Source: Salinilacustrithrix flava
GTDB taxonomy: Bacteria > Actinomycetota > Acidimicrobiia > Acidimicrobiales > Salinilacustritrichaceae
Reading direction: 5' to 3'
Assembly: GCA_024128875.1 (NCBI GenBank)
Contig: JAMYFF010000003.1
Coordinates: 1 to 64,000, forward strand
DNA: 64,000 nucleotides
Part shown: positions 34,241 through 43,648 of the stretch, piece after piece
How the letters are laid out: each line of letters starts with the position of its first letter
Numbering within the stretch: position 1 is the stretch's first letter
The notes under the pieces: model-generated
What the model was told of the DNA's origin: nothing
Database searches by the model: none
The model's input: the letters and a program-made list of their open reading frames with translations, nothing else
Translations under genes and position numbers: made by a program

Positions 34241-35488
34241 TCAGGGGAAGATGCCCCGGGCCTCCAGCGCCGCACCGACCCGATCGATGGCCAGGGCGTA
34301 GGCGGCCCGGCGCAGGCTCACGTCCCACCGCTGGGACGCGGCCCACACCTCGTCGAACGCCTCAGCCATGACCTCGTGGTGGCGATCCGCGGTGAGGGCG
34401 ATGTCCCACGGGTAGCCCTGGCGGGCCTGGGCCCACTCGAAGTACGACGCCGTCACCCCGCCGGCGTTGGCCAGCACATCGGGGACCACCGCGATCCCCC
34501 GCCGATCGAGCACAGCGTCGGCCTCGGTCAGGGTCGGGCCGTTGGCGGCTTCAACGATCACCTTCGCCTGGATCCGCTCGGCGACCTCCGCGTCGATCAC
34601 CCCGCCGAGCGCGGCCGGGATGAGCAGCTCGCAGGGCAGCGCCAGCAGGTCGTCGGGATCGATCGGGTCGCCGAGGGGGAAGCCGGCGACGCCGCCGGTG
34701 GCCTTCACGTGGTCGGACAGCTCGGACACGTCGAGGCCGCCCTCGTTGATCACGGCCCCGGTGACGTCGCTGACGCCCACGACGCGCATGCCGGCCGACT
34801 TGAGCAGGAAGGCCAGGGGCCCGCCCACCTTGCCGAAGCCCTGGATGACGGCGCGCCGTCCGGGCAGGTCCATGCCGAGCGCTTCGAAGACGGCCCGGGC
34901 GCAGACCACGACCCCGGCCGACGTGCCGCCGGCGTGGGCGCGGGTGCCGCCCACCGACAGCGGCTTGCCGGTGACCGCACCCGGGAGGTGGATGCCGCCG
35001 CCGGTCATCTGCAACGTGTCGAGCAGCCACGCCATCACCCGCCCGTCGGTGTTGATGTCGGGCGCGGGCACGTCACGGTCCGGTCCGAGCAGCGGGGCGA
35101 TGCCCGACGTGTACCGACGCGTCAGCCGTTCGAGCTCACCCGCGCTCATCTGCCGCGGATCGCAGCGCACGCCGCCCTTGGCCCCACCGAACGGGATGCC
35201 GCACACCGCCGTCTTCAAGGTCATCTGCGCCGCCAGGGCGGTGACCTCCTCGACGTCGACGTCGGGGTGGAAGCGGATGCCGCCCTTGCCCGGGCCTCGC
35301 ACGGTGTTGTGGTGCACCCGCCAGCCGGTGAAGACCTCGAGGGTCCCGTCGTCCATGCGGACCGGGATGGAGACCTCGAGCACCCGCTCGGGGTGTCGCA
35401 ACCTCGCGTGCACCCCGGCCTCGACGTCGGCCACGGCGGCGGCATCGTCGATGCGATCGAGGACGGCTTCCCAAGCTGAGGACCCCAC
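34241..35488 (-). CDS. Glu/Leu/Phe/Val dehydrogenase (glutamate dehydrogenase-like)
   Basis: The 415-residue enzyme interconverts an amino acid, most likely glutamate, with its oxo acid and ammonia. The N-terminal substrate domain has GWRVHHNTVRGPGKGGIRFHP and the catalytic Lys in GGAKGGVRCDP, with the Asp in DVPAPDINT. The NAD(P) domain has GFGKVGGPLA and ends FEWAQARQGYPW. The length and motif pattern fit the NAD-type hexameric GDH/leucine dehydrogenase family. CACACT ends 6 nt before the GTG start. Confidence 0.92.
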   Translation of the reverse strand: MGSSAWEAVLDRIDDAAAVADVEAGVHARLRHPERVLEVSIPVRMDDGTLEVFTGWRVHHNTVRGPGKGGIRFHPDVDVEEVTALAAQMTLKTAVCGIPFGGAKGGVRCDPRQMSAGELERLTRRYTSGIAPLLGPDRDVPAPDINTDGRVMAWLLDTLQMTGGGIHLPGAVTGKPLSVGGTRAHAGGTSAGVVVCARAVFEALGMDLPGRRAVIQGFGKVGGPLAFLLKSAGMRVVGVSDVTGAVINEGGLDVSELSDHVKATGGVAGFPLGDPIDPDDLLALPCELLIPAALGGVIDAEVAERIQAKVIVEAANGPTLTEADAVLDRRGIAVVPDVLANAGGVTASYFEWAQARQGYPWDIALTADRHHEVMAEAFDEVWAASQRWDVSLRRAAYALAIDRVGAALEARGIFP

Positions 35489-35534
35489 GGCCCGAGTGTG
35501 GCATTCGCCGCACGCAACGCGCGGCGACCACCCC

Positions 35535-35804
35535 TCAGGCGGCCGTGGCGCCGACGGCCGGGCGCTCGCCGGCGATCGTGGCGGTGGTCGAGCTCAGCGC
35601 CACGATCAACCGGCCGAGAGCGCGCTCGCGCACGGCGCGGGGAGCGGTTGCGTCGACGACGATGCCGGCGAGCACGGGCCGGATCCCCCGGGCCCGGGCT
35701 GCGGCGACGAGGTCGGTGACGGCGGGGCGGTGGGCGTCGAAGCCGTCGGCGACGACGGATTCGGCGAGGACGATGAGCGCTTCGGTGGCGGGCAGGCGGG
35801 TCAT
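35535..35804 (-). CDS. small hypothetical protein, 89 aa
   Basis: I do not recognise this 89-residue protein. It is Ala-rich, with helical segments (TEALIVLAESVVADGFDAHRP, DLVAAARARGIRPVLAGIVVDATAPRAVRERALGRLIVALS) and no membrane or export signal. It is divergent from the LysR gene across 76 bp. TACGGT ends 6 nt before its ATG, supporting it as a real gene, and its position suggests control by that LysR protein. Confidence 0.68.
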   Translation of the reverse strand: MTRLPATEALIVLAESVVADGFDAHRPAVTDLVAAARARGIRPVLAGIVVDATAPRAVRERALGRLIVALSSTTATIAGERPAVGATAA

Positions 35805-35855
35805 GGGTCGACCGTACGACCGACCGGTCATCAGCACCAGCGATGATCTCTGCTC

Positions 35856-35879
35856 GTGATCATCAGGTACGCTGATCAC
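35856..35879. promoter_or_regulatory. LysR operator-like palindrome over the lysR promoter
   Basis: GTGATCA-N10-TGATCAC is a perfect 7+7 inverted repeat ending one base before the LysR ATG, with a second nested repeat ATCAG-N5-CTGAT inside it. The -10 hexamer TACGCT (35868-35873) lies within it, 7 nt before the ATG. The arrangement fits autorepression. Confidence 0.6.
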
Positions 35880-35880
35880 C

Positions 35881-36810
35881 ATGCCGGCCTTCCCCGACCT
35901 GGAGATCCGCCACCTCGCCGCCCTCGTGGCCGTGGCCGAGGAGGGCTCCTTCGCCCGGGCCGCCGGAGCTCTCGGGTTCACGCAGTCCGCGGTGAGCCAG
36001 CAGATCGCCTCGCTGGAGCGGGCGGTCGGCCTGCCCGTCCTCGACCGGCCCAAGGGCCCGCGGCCGGCCGAGCTCACGCCCGCCGGACGACTGCTGCTCG
36101 ACCACGCCCGCGACGTCCTCGACCGGATCGAGGCCGTCAGCACCGAGCTGGACCAGATGCGACGTGGGGTCACCGGCCGCCTCGTCATCGGCACGTTCCA
36201 GTCGGTGTCGGCCGAGATCCTCCCGCCCGTCGTCGGGCGGATGCGCGCCGAGGTGCCCCAGGTGGACATCGGCCTGTTCGAGACCGACGACCAGACCGCC
36301 CTGGTCGAGCGGGTCCTGTCCGACGAGCTCGACCTGGCCTTCACCGTCGACGCCGCAGACGAGCGGCTGTCGTGCCAGGTTCTGGGACATGACCCCTTCG
36401 TGGTGCTCGTCGCCGCCGACGACCCCATCGGCGCCGTCGCCACCCCTGCTGACATCAGCGACCACCCGCTCATCGGGCAGCCGTCGTCCAACGTGTGCCA
36501 GCGCCTGATCGACCAGCGGCTCGACTCGGCCGGCATCCGGGCCGACTACGTGTTCCGGTCCCTCGACAACGGCGCGGTGCAGGGCATGGTCCGCTCCGGG
36601 ATGGGGCGGGCGATCATGCCGATGCTGGCCATCGACCCCGATGACCCCGGCATCCGGGTGCTCCCCCTCGACCCGCCCCTGGCCTCGCGCACGATCCAGC
36701 TCACCCGGCGAGCGGGCCGGAGCCTGCCCCCGGCGGCCGATCGCTTCGTGGCGATCGCCGAGCAGGTCAGCGCCGACCGCCTCCGCCCCGAGCCGGCCGT
36801 GGCGATCTGA
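35881..36810 (+). CDS. LysR-family transcriptional regulator
   Basis: The 309-residue protein has the LysR N-terminal winged helix (IRHLAALVAVAEEGSFARAAGALGFTQSAVSQQIASLERAVGLPVLDR) and a periplasmic-binding-protein-like effector domain from about residue 95. It resembles regulators of aromatic or amino-acid metabolism, but the effector is unknown. It is divergent from an 89-aa gene. The start codon abuts a 24-bp operator-like palindrome covering its leaderless promoter, so autorepression and control of the divergent gene are likely. Confidence 0.92.
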   Translation: MPAFPDLEIRHLAALVAVAEEGSFARAAGALGFTQSAVSQQIASLERAVGLPVLDRPKGPRPAELTPAGRLLLDHARDVLDRIEAVSTELDQMRRGVTGRLVIGTFQSVSAEILPPVVGRMRAEVPQVDIGLFETDDQTALVERVLSDELDLAFTVDAADERLSCQVLGHDPFVVLVAADDPIGAVATPADISDHPLIGQPSSNVCQRLIDQRLDSAGIRADYVFRSLDNGAVQGMVRSGMGRAIMPMLAIDPDDPGIRVLPLDPPLASRTIQLTRRAGRSLPPAADRFVAIAEQVSADRLRPEPAVAI

Positions 36811-36853
36811 GCCGAGCCGGCAGGCGAGGCGACCCATGAGCACGGTGCCCTTC

Positions 36854-36868
36854 GGCGGCGAAGCCGCC
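36854..36868. terminator. short GC hairpin between lysR and trkA
   Basis: GGCGGC-GAA-GCCGCC forms a 6-bp stem with a 3-nt loop in the 104-bp gap between the convergent LysR and TrkA genes. It is a weak terminator candidate without a T-run. Nothing else is seen in this gap. Confidence 0.35.
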
Positions 36869-36914
36869 AACCGAGCCGCAGGAGGGCGTGGCCCGTCCGC
36901 GCAGATCCTGAGCC

Positions 36915-37616
36915 TCAAGACATGCGGGCGAAGGCCTCGCACTCCTTGCCGGGCCCGGCGACCACGAGCACGTCGCCCTCCTCCAGGACGGTGTCGGCCG
37001 TCGCGTACGTGAACCCGGCGTCGTTGGGCTTCACGCACACGACGGTGACGCCGTAGCGAGCCCGCAGCTCGAGCTCGGCCAGGGTCTGCCCGAGGGTCTC
37101 CGCCGGGGCGTGGGTCTCGACCATCGCGAAGTTCGCGTCGAGCTGGAACCAGTCGAGGATGCTCCCACCGACCATGTGGGCCACGCGCCGGCCCATCTCG
37201 TGCTCGGGGTAGACGACGGTGTCCGCGCCCACCCGTTCCAGGATCCGACCGTGCGGGGTGGTCACTGCCTTCCCGATGATGTTCGGCACGCCGAGGTCGG
37301 CCAGGGCCGCAACGGTGAGGATGCTGGCCTCGATGTCGGAGCCGATGCCCACGACCGCGTTCTCGAAGTCGCGCGCACCGATCTGGGACAGCACCTCCGG
37401 GTCGGTGGTGTCGGCCTCGAGGACGTGGGTGAGCTCGTCGGAAAGCTTCTGGACGCGCCGGGCATCGGTGTCGACGCCGAGGACCTCGAACCCGAGCTGG
37501 GTCAGCTCGAGGGCGACCGCGCTGCCGAATCGGCCGAGGCCGACGACGAGGACCTGGGAGCTCTTCGAGCGCTGCAGGCCCGGGCGGCTGCGGTGGGGGC
37601 GGGGGTGGTCAGCCAA
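36915..37616 (-). CDS. TrkA-family potassium uptake regulator
   Basis: This protein of about 233 residues is the cytosolic RCK subunit of a Trk/Ktr potassium system: VLVVGLGRFGSAVALEL nucleotide-binding Rossmann domain, D at the end of strand 2 (GVDTD), and a C-terminal RCK_C domain (ELELRARYGVTVVCVKPND). It gates the TrkH channel according to nucleotide state. I place the start at TTG 37616, which overlaps the trkH stop by 8 nt; an ATG at 37661 would overlap trkH by 53 nt. The choice is uncertain, and residues before about 20 are unconserved. Confidence 0.85.
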   Translation of the reverse strand: MADHPRPHRSRPGLQRSKSSQVLVVGLGRFGSAVALELTQLGFEVLGVDTDARRVQKLSDELTHVLEADTTDPEVLSQIGARDFENAVVGIGSDIEASILTVAALADLGVPNIIGKAVTTPHGRILERVGADTVVYPEHEMGRRVAHMVGGSILDWFQLDANFAMVETHAPAETLGQTLAELELRARYGVTVVCVKPNDAGFTYATADTVLEEGDVLVVAGPGKECEAFARMS

Positions 37617-38958
37617 TGATCGGACGCTCCTCGGGATGGCGGTAGAGCCGGTCGTGCTCACGGAGCACGAGCGCGGCGAACAAGGTGATGGGACCGACGC
37701 GGCCGATGATCATCAGCACGATGATCACGAGCTGGGAGGTGACGGAGAGCAGCGGGGTGATGTTGGCCGAGAGACCGACGGTGGCCAGGGCCGAGATCAC
37801 CTCGAACATGAGGTCGGCGCGGGGCAGGGCGGAGGTCGCCAGCAGGAGCATGGTCGCACTGATGACCACGCCGATGGCCAGCAGGGCCACGGTGAGCGCC
37901 TGGCGCTGGGCCGTCTGGGGGATGCGCCGCTCGAACACGACGACGTCGGGATCGCCTCGGGCCTCGGCCCACATCACCCAGCCGAGGACGGCGAACGTCG
38001 TGACCTTGATGCCGCCGGCCGTGGAGGCGCTGCCCCCGCCGATGAACATCAGCACCTCGGTGAGCAGTCGTGACGGCTCCCGCAGCGAGGCGATGTCGAC
38101 GCTGTTGAACCCGGCGGTCCGGGGGGTGACGCTGTGGAAGAAGGCGTTGATCGTGGAGTCCCACGCCGACAGCTGGCCGAGCGTGTCGGGGTTCGTCCAC
38201 TCGAACCAGGCGAAGAGCGCCCAGCCCCCGAGGATGAGGGCGACGACGGTGGTCACCGTGAGCTTCGCGTGCAGGGACCACCGGTGGGTGCGGAGCCGGT
38301 GGGTGCCGATCTGGGACCACACCGGCAACCCGAGGCCGCCGACGATGATCGCGGCAGCGATGACCACGAGGATGTAGCTGTCCCGCTGGTACCCGATGAG
38401 GCTGTCGGAGAACAGGGCGAAGCCGGCGTTGTTGAACGCCGAGACCGAGTGGAAGACCCCGAGGTAGGCCGCCCGGTGCGCGGGCTCGCCGTGGGTGATG
38501 GCGAACCGACCGGCGAGCAGGATCGCAGCGAGGACCTCCACCACGAAGGTCAGCTTGGCGACGTTGACCAGCAGGCGGCGGACGTCGGACATGTCGAGGG
38601 CGCCGGTCTCGGCCACCGCGATCAGGCGTTGGCGCAGGCCGAGGCGCCGGGCCAGCACCGCCACCAGCAGCGACGACAGGGCGATGATGCCGAACCCGCC
38701 GATCTGGATGAGCCCGAGGATGACGACCTCGCCGAAGGTGGACCAGTGCCCGGCCGTGTCCACCACGACGAGCCCGGTGACGCACACCGCGGACGTGGCG
38801 GTGAACAGGGCGGTGACGAACGACGTGGTCTCACCGGGCTCGGTGGCGAAGGGGAGCCGGAGCAGGAGCGCACCGATGAGGCTCGCGCCGGCGAACGCGA
38901 CCGCCACGTACTGCGCCGGGTGGCGCAGCGTTCGCCAGGACGCTCGGCGGGTGGGCAC
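37609..38958 (-). CDS. TrkH-family potassium transporter
   Basis: The 449-residue membrane protein is the potassium-translocating subunit. It has four M-P-M repeats with selectivity loops near TATSAVCVTGLVV, VSAFNNAGFALFSDS, SVTPRTAGFNSVD and LATVGLSANITP, and many hydrophobic helices. It pairs with the downstream TrkA-family subunit to import potassium using ion gradients. TAGCGT ends 8 nt before the GTG start, giving one promoter for the pair. Confidence 0.92.
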   Translation of the reverse strand: MPTRRASWRTLRHPAQYVAVAFAGASLIGALLLRLPFATEPGETTSFVTALFTATSAVCVTGLVVVDTAGHWSTFGEVVILGLIQIGGFGIIALSSLLVAVLARRLGLRQRLIAVAETGALDMSDVRRLLVNVAKLTFVVEVLAAILLAGRFAITHGEPAHRAAYLGVFHSVSAFNNAGFALFSDSLIGYQRDSYILVVIAAAIIVGGLGLPVWSQIGTHRLRTHRWSLHAKLTVTTVVALILGGWALFAWFEWTNPDTLGQLSAWDSTINAFFHSVTPRTAGFNSVDIASLREPSRLLTEVLMFIGGGSASTAGGIKVTTFAVLGWVMWAEARGDPDVVVFERRIPQTAQRQALTVALLAIGVVISATMLLLATSALPRADLMFEVISALATVGLSANITPLLSVTSQLVIIVLMIIGRVGPITLFAALVLREHDRLYRHPEERPIIG

Positions 38959-39015
38959 GGCGCTGCACGCTACGGCGCGGCGCGGCGTAGATCGCGCCCG
39001 AGGCGGCGGGAGGTC

Positions 39016-40653
39016 CTACGCCGGAGCGGCCGGCTGGGTGGCGAGCACCTGCTCTCGGGCCCACCCGTAGTCGGCCTTGCCGTTGGGCGCACGGTGCAGG
39101 TGATCGACCACCGCGATCTGGCGGGGGATCTTGTAGCTGGCGAGGACCTCGCGCAGGTGGGTGCGCAGGTCGTCCTCGACGGGAGGCTCGGCGCCTGCCG
39201 TGCAACCGACCACGGCCACCACTCGCTGGCCGAAGCGGTCGTCGGGGACGCCGACCACGTAGCAGTCGTCGACCGCTGGGTGGGTCTTGAGCGCCTCCTC
39301 GACCTCCTCGGGGAAGATCTTCTCCCCACCCGAGTTGATGCAGTTCGACCCCCGGCCGTGCAGCGTGATGGTGCCGTCCTCGTGGAGGGTCGCCCAGTCG
39401 CCGGTGATGACGTAGCCGTTGCCGTCGATCTGCTTGAACGTCCGGGCCGTCTTCTCCGGGTCCTTGTAGTAGCCGTGGGCGCCGGTGCGCGTGGCGAGCA
39501 GGCCCGGCTCGGGCGACCCGGGCGTGACGGGCAGGTCGTCGGTGCCGAGCACGAGGGTGTCGGGCGTGGGAGTGAAGCGGGCCGTCGTGCCCTTCGCGGT
39601 GCGGTCGGCGGTCACCGTCCCGTAGCCGCCGCCCTCGGTGGAGCCGAGGCCGTCGGAGAGCACGGCGGACGTGTACCGGGTGAGGCCGTCCTTGATCTCG
39701 GCGCTCCACATCGCGCCGGATGAGCTGATGGTCTTCAGCGACGACAGGTCGGGCAGCTCGCCCCGGGCCTCGGCGGCCTCCAGCGCCCGCAGGATCGGGC
39801 GGGCGAACGCGTCGCCCACGATCGCGCACCGGGTCACCCCCTCGGACTCGATGACGTCGAGCAGCTCGTCGGCGTCGAAGCTGCGCGACTGCAGCAGCAC
39901 CACGGTGCCCCCGACGTTCAGCGCCGGCATGGCGCCGACCCACATGCCGGTGCCGTGCATGAGCGGGCAGCACGGGACCGAGACCACCGGGCCGAGCTCG
40001 CGGACCCCACGCACCAGGTCGCCGACGTCGTCGAGCGAGGCCGGGGCCGGGAGCCCGTTGAGCAGGGCGGCGCCGGCGAGCAGGGCGTTGCAGAAGACGC
40101 CGTTGTCGTACATGACGCCCTTGGGCAAGCCCGTCGTGCCCCCGGTGTAGAGCATGTAGAGGTCCTGGGGCGAGCGGTCCCAGCGGGGCTGGGGCTCGTG
40201 GGCGGCGACGAGGTCGTGGAACCCGGAGGCGAAGTCGTGCTCGCTGCCGGTGCCGTCGTCGTCGACCACCACGAACAGCCGGACCCGGTCGAGGCGGTGA
40301 CGCACCCGTTCCACCCGGTCGCCGAGCGAGGCGTGGAAGACCAGCACCTCGCTGTCGCTGTTGTCGACGAGGTACACGAGCTCGTCGTCGAGGTAGCGGT
40401 AGTTGACGTTGACCGGTCCGCAGCCGTGCTTGAACGCGGCGTGCTGGGCGATCAGGTACTCCGGGCAGTTGTGCAGGTACAGCGACACCTGCGATCCGCG
40501 AGCCACGCCGGCGGCCTCCATCGCCGAGGCGAACCGGGCCGCGGCGTCGTCGAAGGCCGCGTAGGTCCAGCGCTGGTCGCCCATGACGACCGCCTCGGCG
40601 GCGGGCACCGTGTCAGCGACGCGCTCCCATGCGGACGCGAAGTGGAAGTCCAT
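39016..40653 (-). CDS. acyl-CoA synthetase (AMP-forming)
   Basis: The 545-residue ANL-family ligase activates a carboxylic acid with ATP and CoA. The phosphate loop is LYTGGTTGLPKGV, the adenine motif SDGLGSTEGGGYG, the Asp/Arg region VITGDWATLHEDG and GRGSNCINSGGEKIFPEEVE, and the C-terminal Lys is in GKADYGWA. It resembles the FadD-like ligases of actinobacteria that act on fatty acids or sterol fragments. The ATG is preceded by a G-rich ribosome site and a TACTGT hexamer about 40 nt upstream, so this mRNA has a leader. Confidence 0.9.
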   Translation of the reverse strand: MDFHFASAWERVADTVPAAEAVVMGDQRWTYAAFDDAAARFASAMEAAGVARGSQVSLYLHNCPEYLIAQHAAFKHGCGPVNVNYRYLDDELVYLVDNSDSEVLVFHASLGDRVERVRHRLDRVRLFVVVDDDGTGSEHDFASGFHDLVAAHEPQPRWDRSPQDLYMLYTGGTTGLPKGVMYDNGVFCNALLAGAALLNGLPAPASLDDVGDLVRGVRELGPVVSVPCCPLMHGTGMWVGAMPALNVGGTVVLLQSRSFDADELLDVIESEGVTRCAIVGDAFARPILRALEAAEARGELPDLSSLKTISSSGAMWSAEIKDGLTRYTSAVLSDGLGSTEGGGYGTVTADRTAKGTTARFTPTPDTLVLGTDDLPVTPGSPEPGLLATRTGAHGYYKDPEKTARTFKQIDGNGYVITGDWATLHEDGTITLHGRGSNCINSGGEKIFPEEVEEALKTHPAVDDCYVVGVPDDRFGQRVVAVVGCTAGAEPPVEDDLRTHLREVLASYKIPRQIAVVDHLHRAPNGKADYGWAREQVLATQPAAPA

Positions 40654-40721
40654 GTCTGTGTCCCCCCGGACAGCTCGAGTTCGCACGGACAGTACCGAGA
40701 GGCGCGGCCCGTCGCCCGGAG

Positions 40722-42014
40722 TCAGGTCGAGGGCTCGGTCCCGGCCACGACCAGGCCGACCTCCTCGGCCGGCACCCGCCGGGCGACGGTGACGGCGGCG
40801 ACGGTGAGGACGCTCGCCAGCACGAAGCCGATCGACAGCGGCAGGATCGTGCCGTCGAAGAAGCGGTCGAGCACACCGCCGAGCACGGCACCGAGGGTCA
40901 GCTGCGCGGCGCCGATGACGGAGGAGGCGGTGCCGGCGACCGACGCCATCGGCGCCATGGCGAGGGTGTTGAGGTTGGGCAGCAGCTGGGCGTGGCTGGC
41001 CAGCAGCAGGGCCATCACCGGCATGAAGACCCAGAGCGCGGGCTGCCCGGACGTGAGGACGGCGACGGTCAGGAGCACGGCCGTCATCACCACGTACACC
41101 GACAGCGCGCCGCGCACCATGGACCGGGTACCGAAGCGCGAGACGATGCGGCCGTTCAGCACGGCGGCCACGCCCATGGAGCCGGCGAGCGCACCGAAGA
41201 TGATCGGGAACTGCTCCTCGCTGTCGAGGGCCTGGCCGATGATCGCCTCGGAGGAGCCGAGGTAGGAGGCGAACACCCCGTAGAGGGCCACGGTGGCCGC
41301 CGCGTAGGCGACCGCCGTGCGGCTGGACAGCACCAGCCGGGTCGCCGTCTTCACCCGGTGGAAGCGCAGGTCGGGGATGCGGTGCTCGGCGGCCAGCGTC
41401 TCGGGGAGCCGTCGGGTCCACAGCGCCACGAGCAGCGCGCCGGCGGCGCAGAGCACGAACAGCCAGCGCCACGGCGCGACCTCGAGCAGCAGCGCACCAA
41501 GGGACGGGGCCAGCACGGGGACGAGGAGGAAGACGGCCATCAGCGACGACATCGTCCGGGACATGGCGTCGCCCTCGAAGCGGTCGCGCACGATGGCCAG
41601 CGCCACGACCCGGGGGCCGGCGGCGCCCATGCCCCACAGGAAGCGGGCGAGCATGACCATCGGCAGGGTCGGCGCCACCGCGGCGAGCAGTGCCCCGGTG
41701 ACGTAGATGCCGAGGCCGAGCCGCATGGTCCAGCGCCGGCCCTTGTGGTCGGCGAGCGGGCCGTAGAACACGGTGCCGAGGCCGAGGCCGACGAAGTAGG
41801 CGGTGACCAGGCCGGTGACCGCGGTGGAGCCGGCGCCGAGGTCGAAGTCGGCCCGGATCTCGTCGAAGGCCGGGAGCATCAGGTCGATGCCGAGCGCGGT
41901 GAGCGCGGTGGCCATGGCGAGCAGCCCGATGAGCTCGCGCCCCTCGGCGGTGGACGTGCGACGGCGGCTGCTCACCGGAGGAGTCTGCCGGGCGACGGGT
42001 GCGGCGACACCCAT
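40722..42014 (-). CDS. Bcr/CflA-type MFS drug-efflux transporter
   Basis: A 430-residue, 12-helix MFS protein of the DHA1 drug:proton antiporter group. Motif A-like GPLADHKGRRWTM follows TM2, LDLMLP-like IDLMLPAFDEI is in TM1, and WRWLFVLCAA marks Bcr/CflA-type members. It should export small hydrophobic compounds by proton antiport. Its ATG overlaps the imuB stop by one base (TGATG), so it is the third gene of the SOS-controlled imuA'-imuB operon. That placement is odd and suggests damage-induced efflux, possibly of the damaging agent. Confidence 0.88.
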   Translation of the reverse strand: MGVAAPVARQTPPVSSRRRTSTAEGRELIGLLAMATALTALGIDLMLPAFDEIRADFDLGAGSTAVTGLVTAYFVGLGLGTVFYGPLADHKGRRWTMRLGLGIYVTGALLAAVAPTLPMVMLARFLWGMGAAGPRVVALAIVRDRFEGDAMSRTMSSLMAVFLLVPVLAPSLGALLLEVAPWRWLFVLCAAGALLVALWTRRLPETLAAEHRIPDLRFHRVKTATRLVLSSRTAVAYAAATVALYGVFASYLGSSEAIIGQALDSEEQFPIIFGALAGSMGVAAVLNGRIVSRFGTRSMVRGALSVYVVMTAVLLTVAVLTSGQPALWVFMPVMALLLASHAQLLPNLNTLAMAPMASVAGTASSVIGAAQLTLGAVLGGVLDRFFDGTILPLSIGFVLASVLTVAAVTVARRVPAEEVGLVVAGTEPST

Positions 42015-43648
42015 CAGTCGTAGGTGGCGGCGATCGTCCACCGGCCGCCCTCGAGGACGACGAGGTGGGCGGCACCGTCGTCGGTGACGACCTGGTAGCG
42101 GACCCGGCGGGAGCGGCGCTCCGGGTCCCACCAGCGCTCGTCGACCGGCCACGGGCCGGCCCACGACTCGATGCGCCGGCGCCGGCGGCCGGCTCGTAGC
42201 GCCGCCGGTTCGGCCGTGGGCCGGCAGCGCCCGTCGACCACCACCTGGCGACCCCGGGCGTCGAGCACGTCGACCGGCACGGCATCGGGGTGCAGGGTGG
42301 CCGGCGACGGGTTGGGCAACCGGCCCGGCCACGGGGCACCGACCCAGTCGGGGCGGGCGGCGGGACGGTCGGCGCCGAGGTCGACGGCGGCGGCCGGCAC
42401 GAGACGGAGCTGCTCGCCGGGGTCTCGGCCGCCGGCGTACTCGGGCACGAGGACGGCATCGGCGCCGAGCAGGCCCTGGACCCGGGCGATGGCACGCACC
42501 GCCCGGTCGGCCGCGCCCGTGTCGGCCCCCCAGAAGCCGAGCTGGCGGCCGTCGGCGGCGACGACCTCGTCGGGGTGCAGCCAGAGGTGGACGATGCCGG
42601 CGGAGGGGCGCTGGCGGACGTTGGCGTGGAGCCAGCCGTCCATCTGCCAGCGGACCCGGTCGGCGATGGCGCCGGCGCTGAGCGCACCCTCGTGGCGCCA
42701 CACCCGCTCGGAGCGCTCGCCGTGCTCGGTCTCGGCGCTGATGACGATGCGGGTGCACACCGAACCCCGGGCATCGAGGCGGGCGTGGAGCTCGTCGGCC
42801 ATGCCCCGGGCGACGAAGGCGATGGGGGCGACCTGCTCGGCCGGGGGGTCGAGCTCGGCGGACACGACCAGGTCGGGCGGCGGCGGCTCGGTGGCCGGCG
42901 GGCGGGGGTCGAGGCCGCAGGCCAGGCGGTGGGCCTCGAGCCCCTCGGACCCGAAGCGGCCGAGCACGTCGGCGGCGGGCAGGGCGGCGAGGTCGCCGAG
43001 GGAGTGCAGGCCGAGGCGGGCGAGCACGTCGGCCAGCTCGGGCCGGTCGAGCGCGCCGAGGGAGAGCGGCGCCAGGTACTCGGCGGCCCGGCCCGGGGCC
43101 ACGACCCACACCGGCGGCTCGCCCCCGCCGGACCGGTTCGCCCGCACCAGCGCGGTGCGGGCGGCGTGGGCGGCGGCGAAGGGGCCGTCGGCCACGCCGA
43201 CGGCGACCGGGGCGGCGAGCACCTCGGCCACGACGTCGAGCGCACGGGAGGCCAGGGCGTCGTCGCCACCGAAGTAGCGGGACGGCCCCCGGGTGGGGAA
43301 CGCGCACCGACCCGGGCGGGTGACCTCGATGCGCGGGGTGAGCGCCTCGACGGCGTGCACCACGGCCTCGAAGGCCCGGGCATCGCGGTCGGGGTCGTGG
43401 TCCAGCACCTCCAGCGACGGGGCACGGGACTGGGCCTCGCGCCGGCGCATGTGGCGGCGGACCCCGGCGGCTCGCGCCGCCGCGGTGCACGCCACCACCC
43501 GGTTGGCCACGAACACCGCGGCCGGCGTGGCCGAGTCCACCCCGGCCGCCACCAGCGGCCAGTCGGGCACCCACACCGACATGGTGCGCACCGGCTCGTC
43601 GACCGGCGGCCCGATGGGTTGCACCTTGCGGGCCCGGAGCCTGGTCAT
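42014..43648 (-). CDS. imuB: ImuB, catalytically inactive Y-family polymerase homologue
   Basis: This 544-residue Y-family polymerase-like protein is the clamp-binding hub of the DnaE2 mutasome. The N-terminus reads MSVWVPDWPLVAAG, lacking the Asp-x-Asp of active Y polymerases, and other acidic residues of the active site are not seen. The motif QLGFWG (369-374) matches the QLPLWG-type beta-clamp motif of mycobacterial ImuB. It recruits DnaE2 and ImuA'. The ATG overlaps the imuA' stop (ATGA), and the MFS gene follows with a one-base overlap. Confidence 0.9.
   Translation of the reverse strand: MTRLRARKVQPIGPPVDEPVRTMSVWVPDWPLVAAGVDSATPAAVFVANRVVACTAAARAAGVRRHMRRREAQSRAPSLEVLDHDPDRDARAFEAVVHAVEALTPRIEVTRPGRCAFPTRGPSRYFGGDDALASRALDVVAEVLAAPVAVGVADGPFAAAHAARTALVRANRSGGGEPPVWVVAPGRAAEYLAPLSLGALDRPELADVLARLGLHSLGDLAALPAADVLGRFGSEGLEAHRLACGLDPRPPATEPPPPDLVVSAELDPPAEQVAPIAFVARGMADELHARLDARGSVCTRIVISAETEHGERSERVWRHEGALSAGAIADRVRWQMDGWLHANVRQRPSAGIVHLWLHPDEVVAADGRQLGFWGADTGAADRAVRAIARVQGLLGADAVLVPEYAGGRDPGEQLRLVPAAAVDLGADRPAARPDWVGAPWPGRLPNPSPATLHPDAVPVDVLDARGRQVVVDGRCRPTAEPAALRAGRRRRRIESWAGPWPVDERWWDPERRSRRVRYQVVTDDGAAHLVVLEGGRWTIAATYD

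Noticed and set aside
39016-43425. 1469-residue frame ending in the acyl-CoA synthetase
   Set aside because: Real similarity starts only at the ATG 40653, which has a ribosome site. The rest is a shadow of imuB and the MFS gene.
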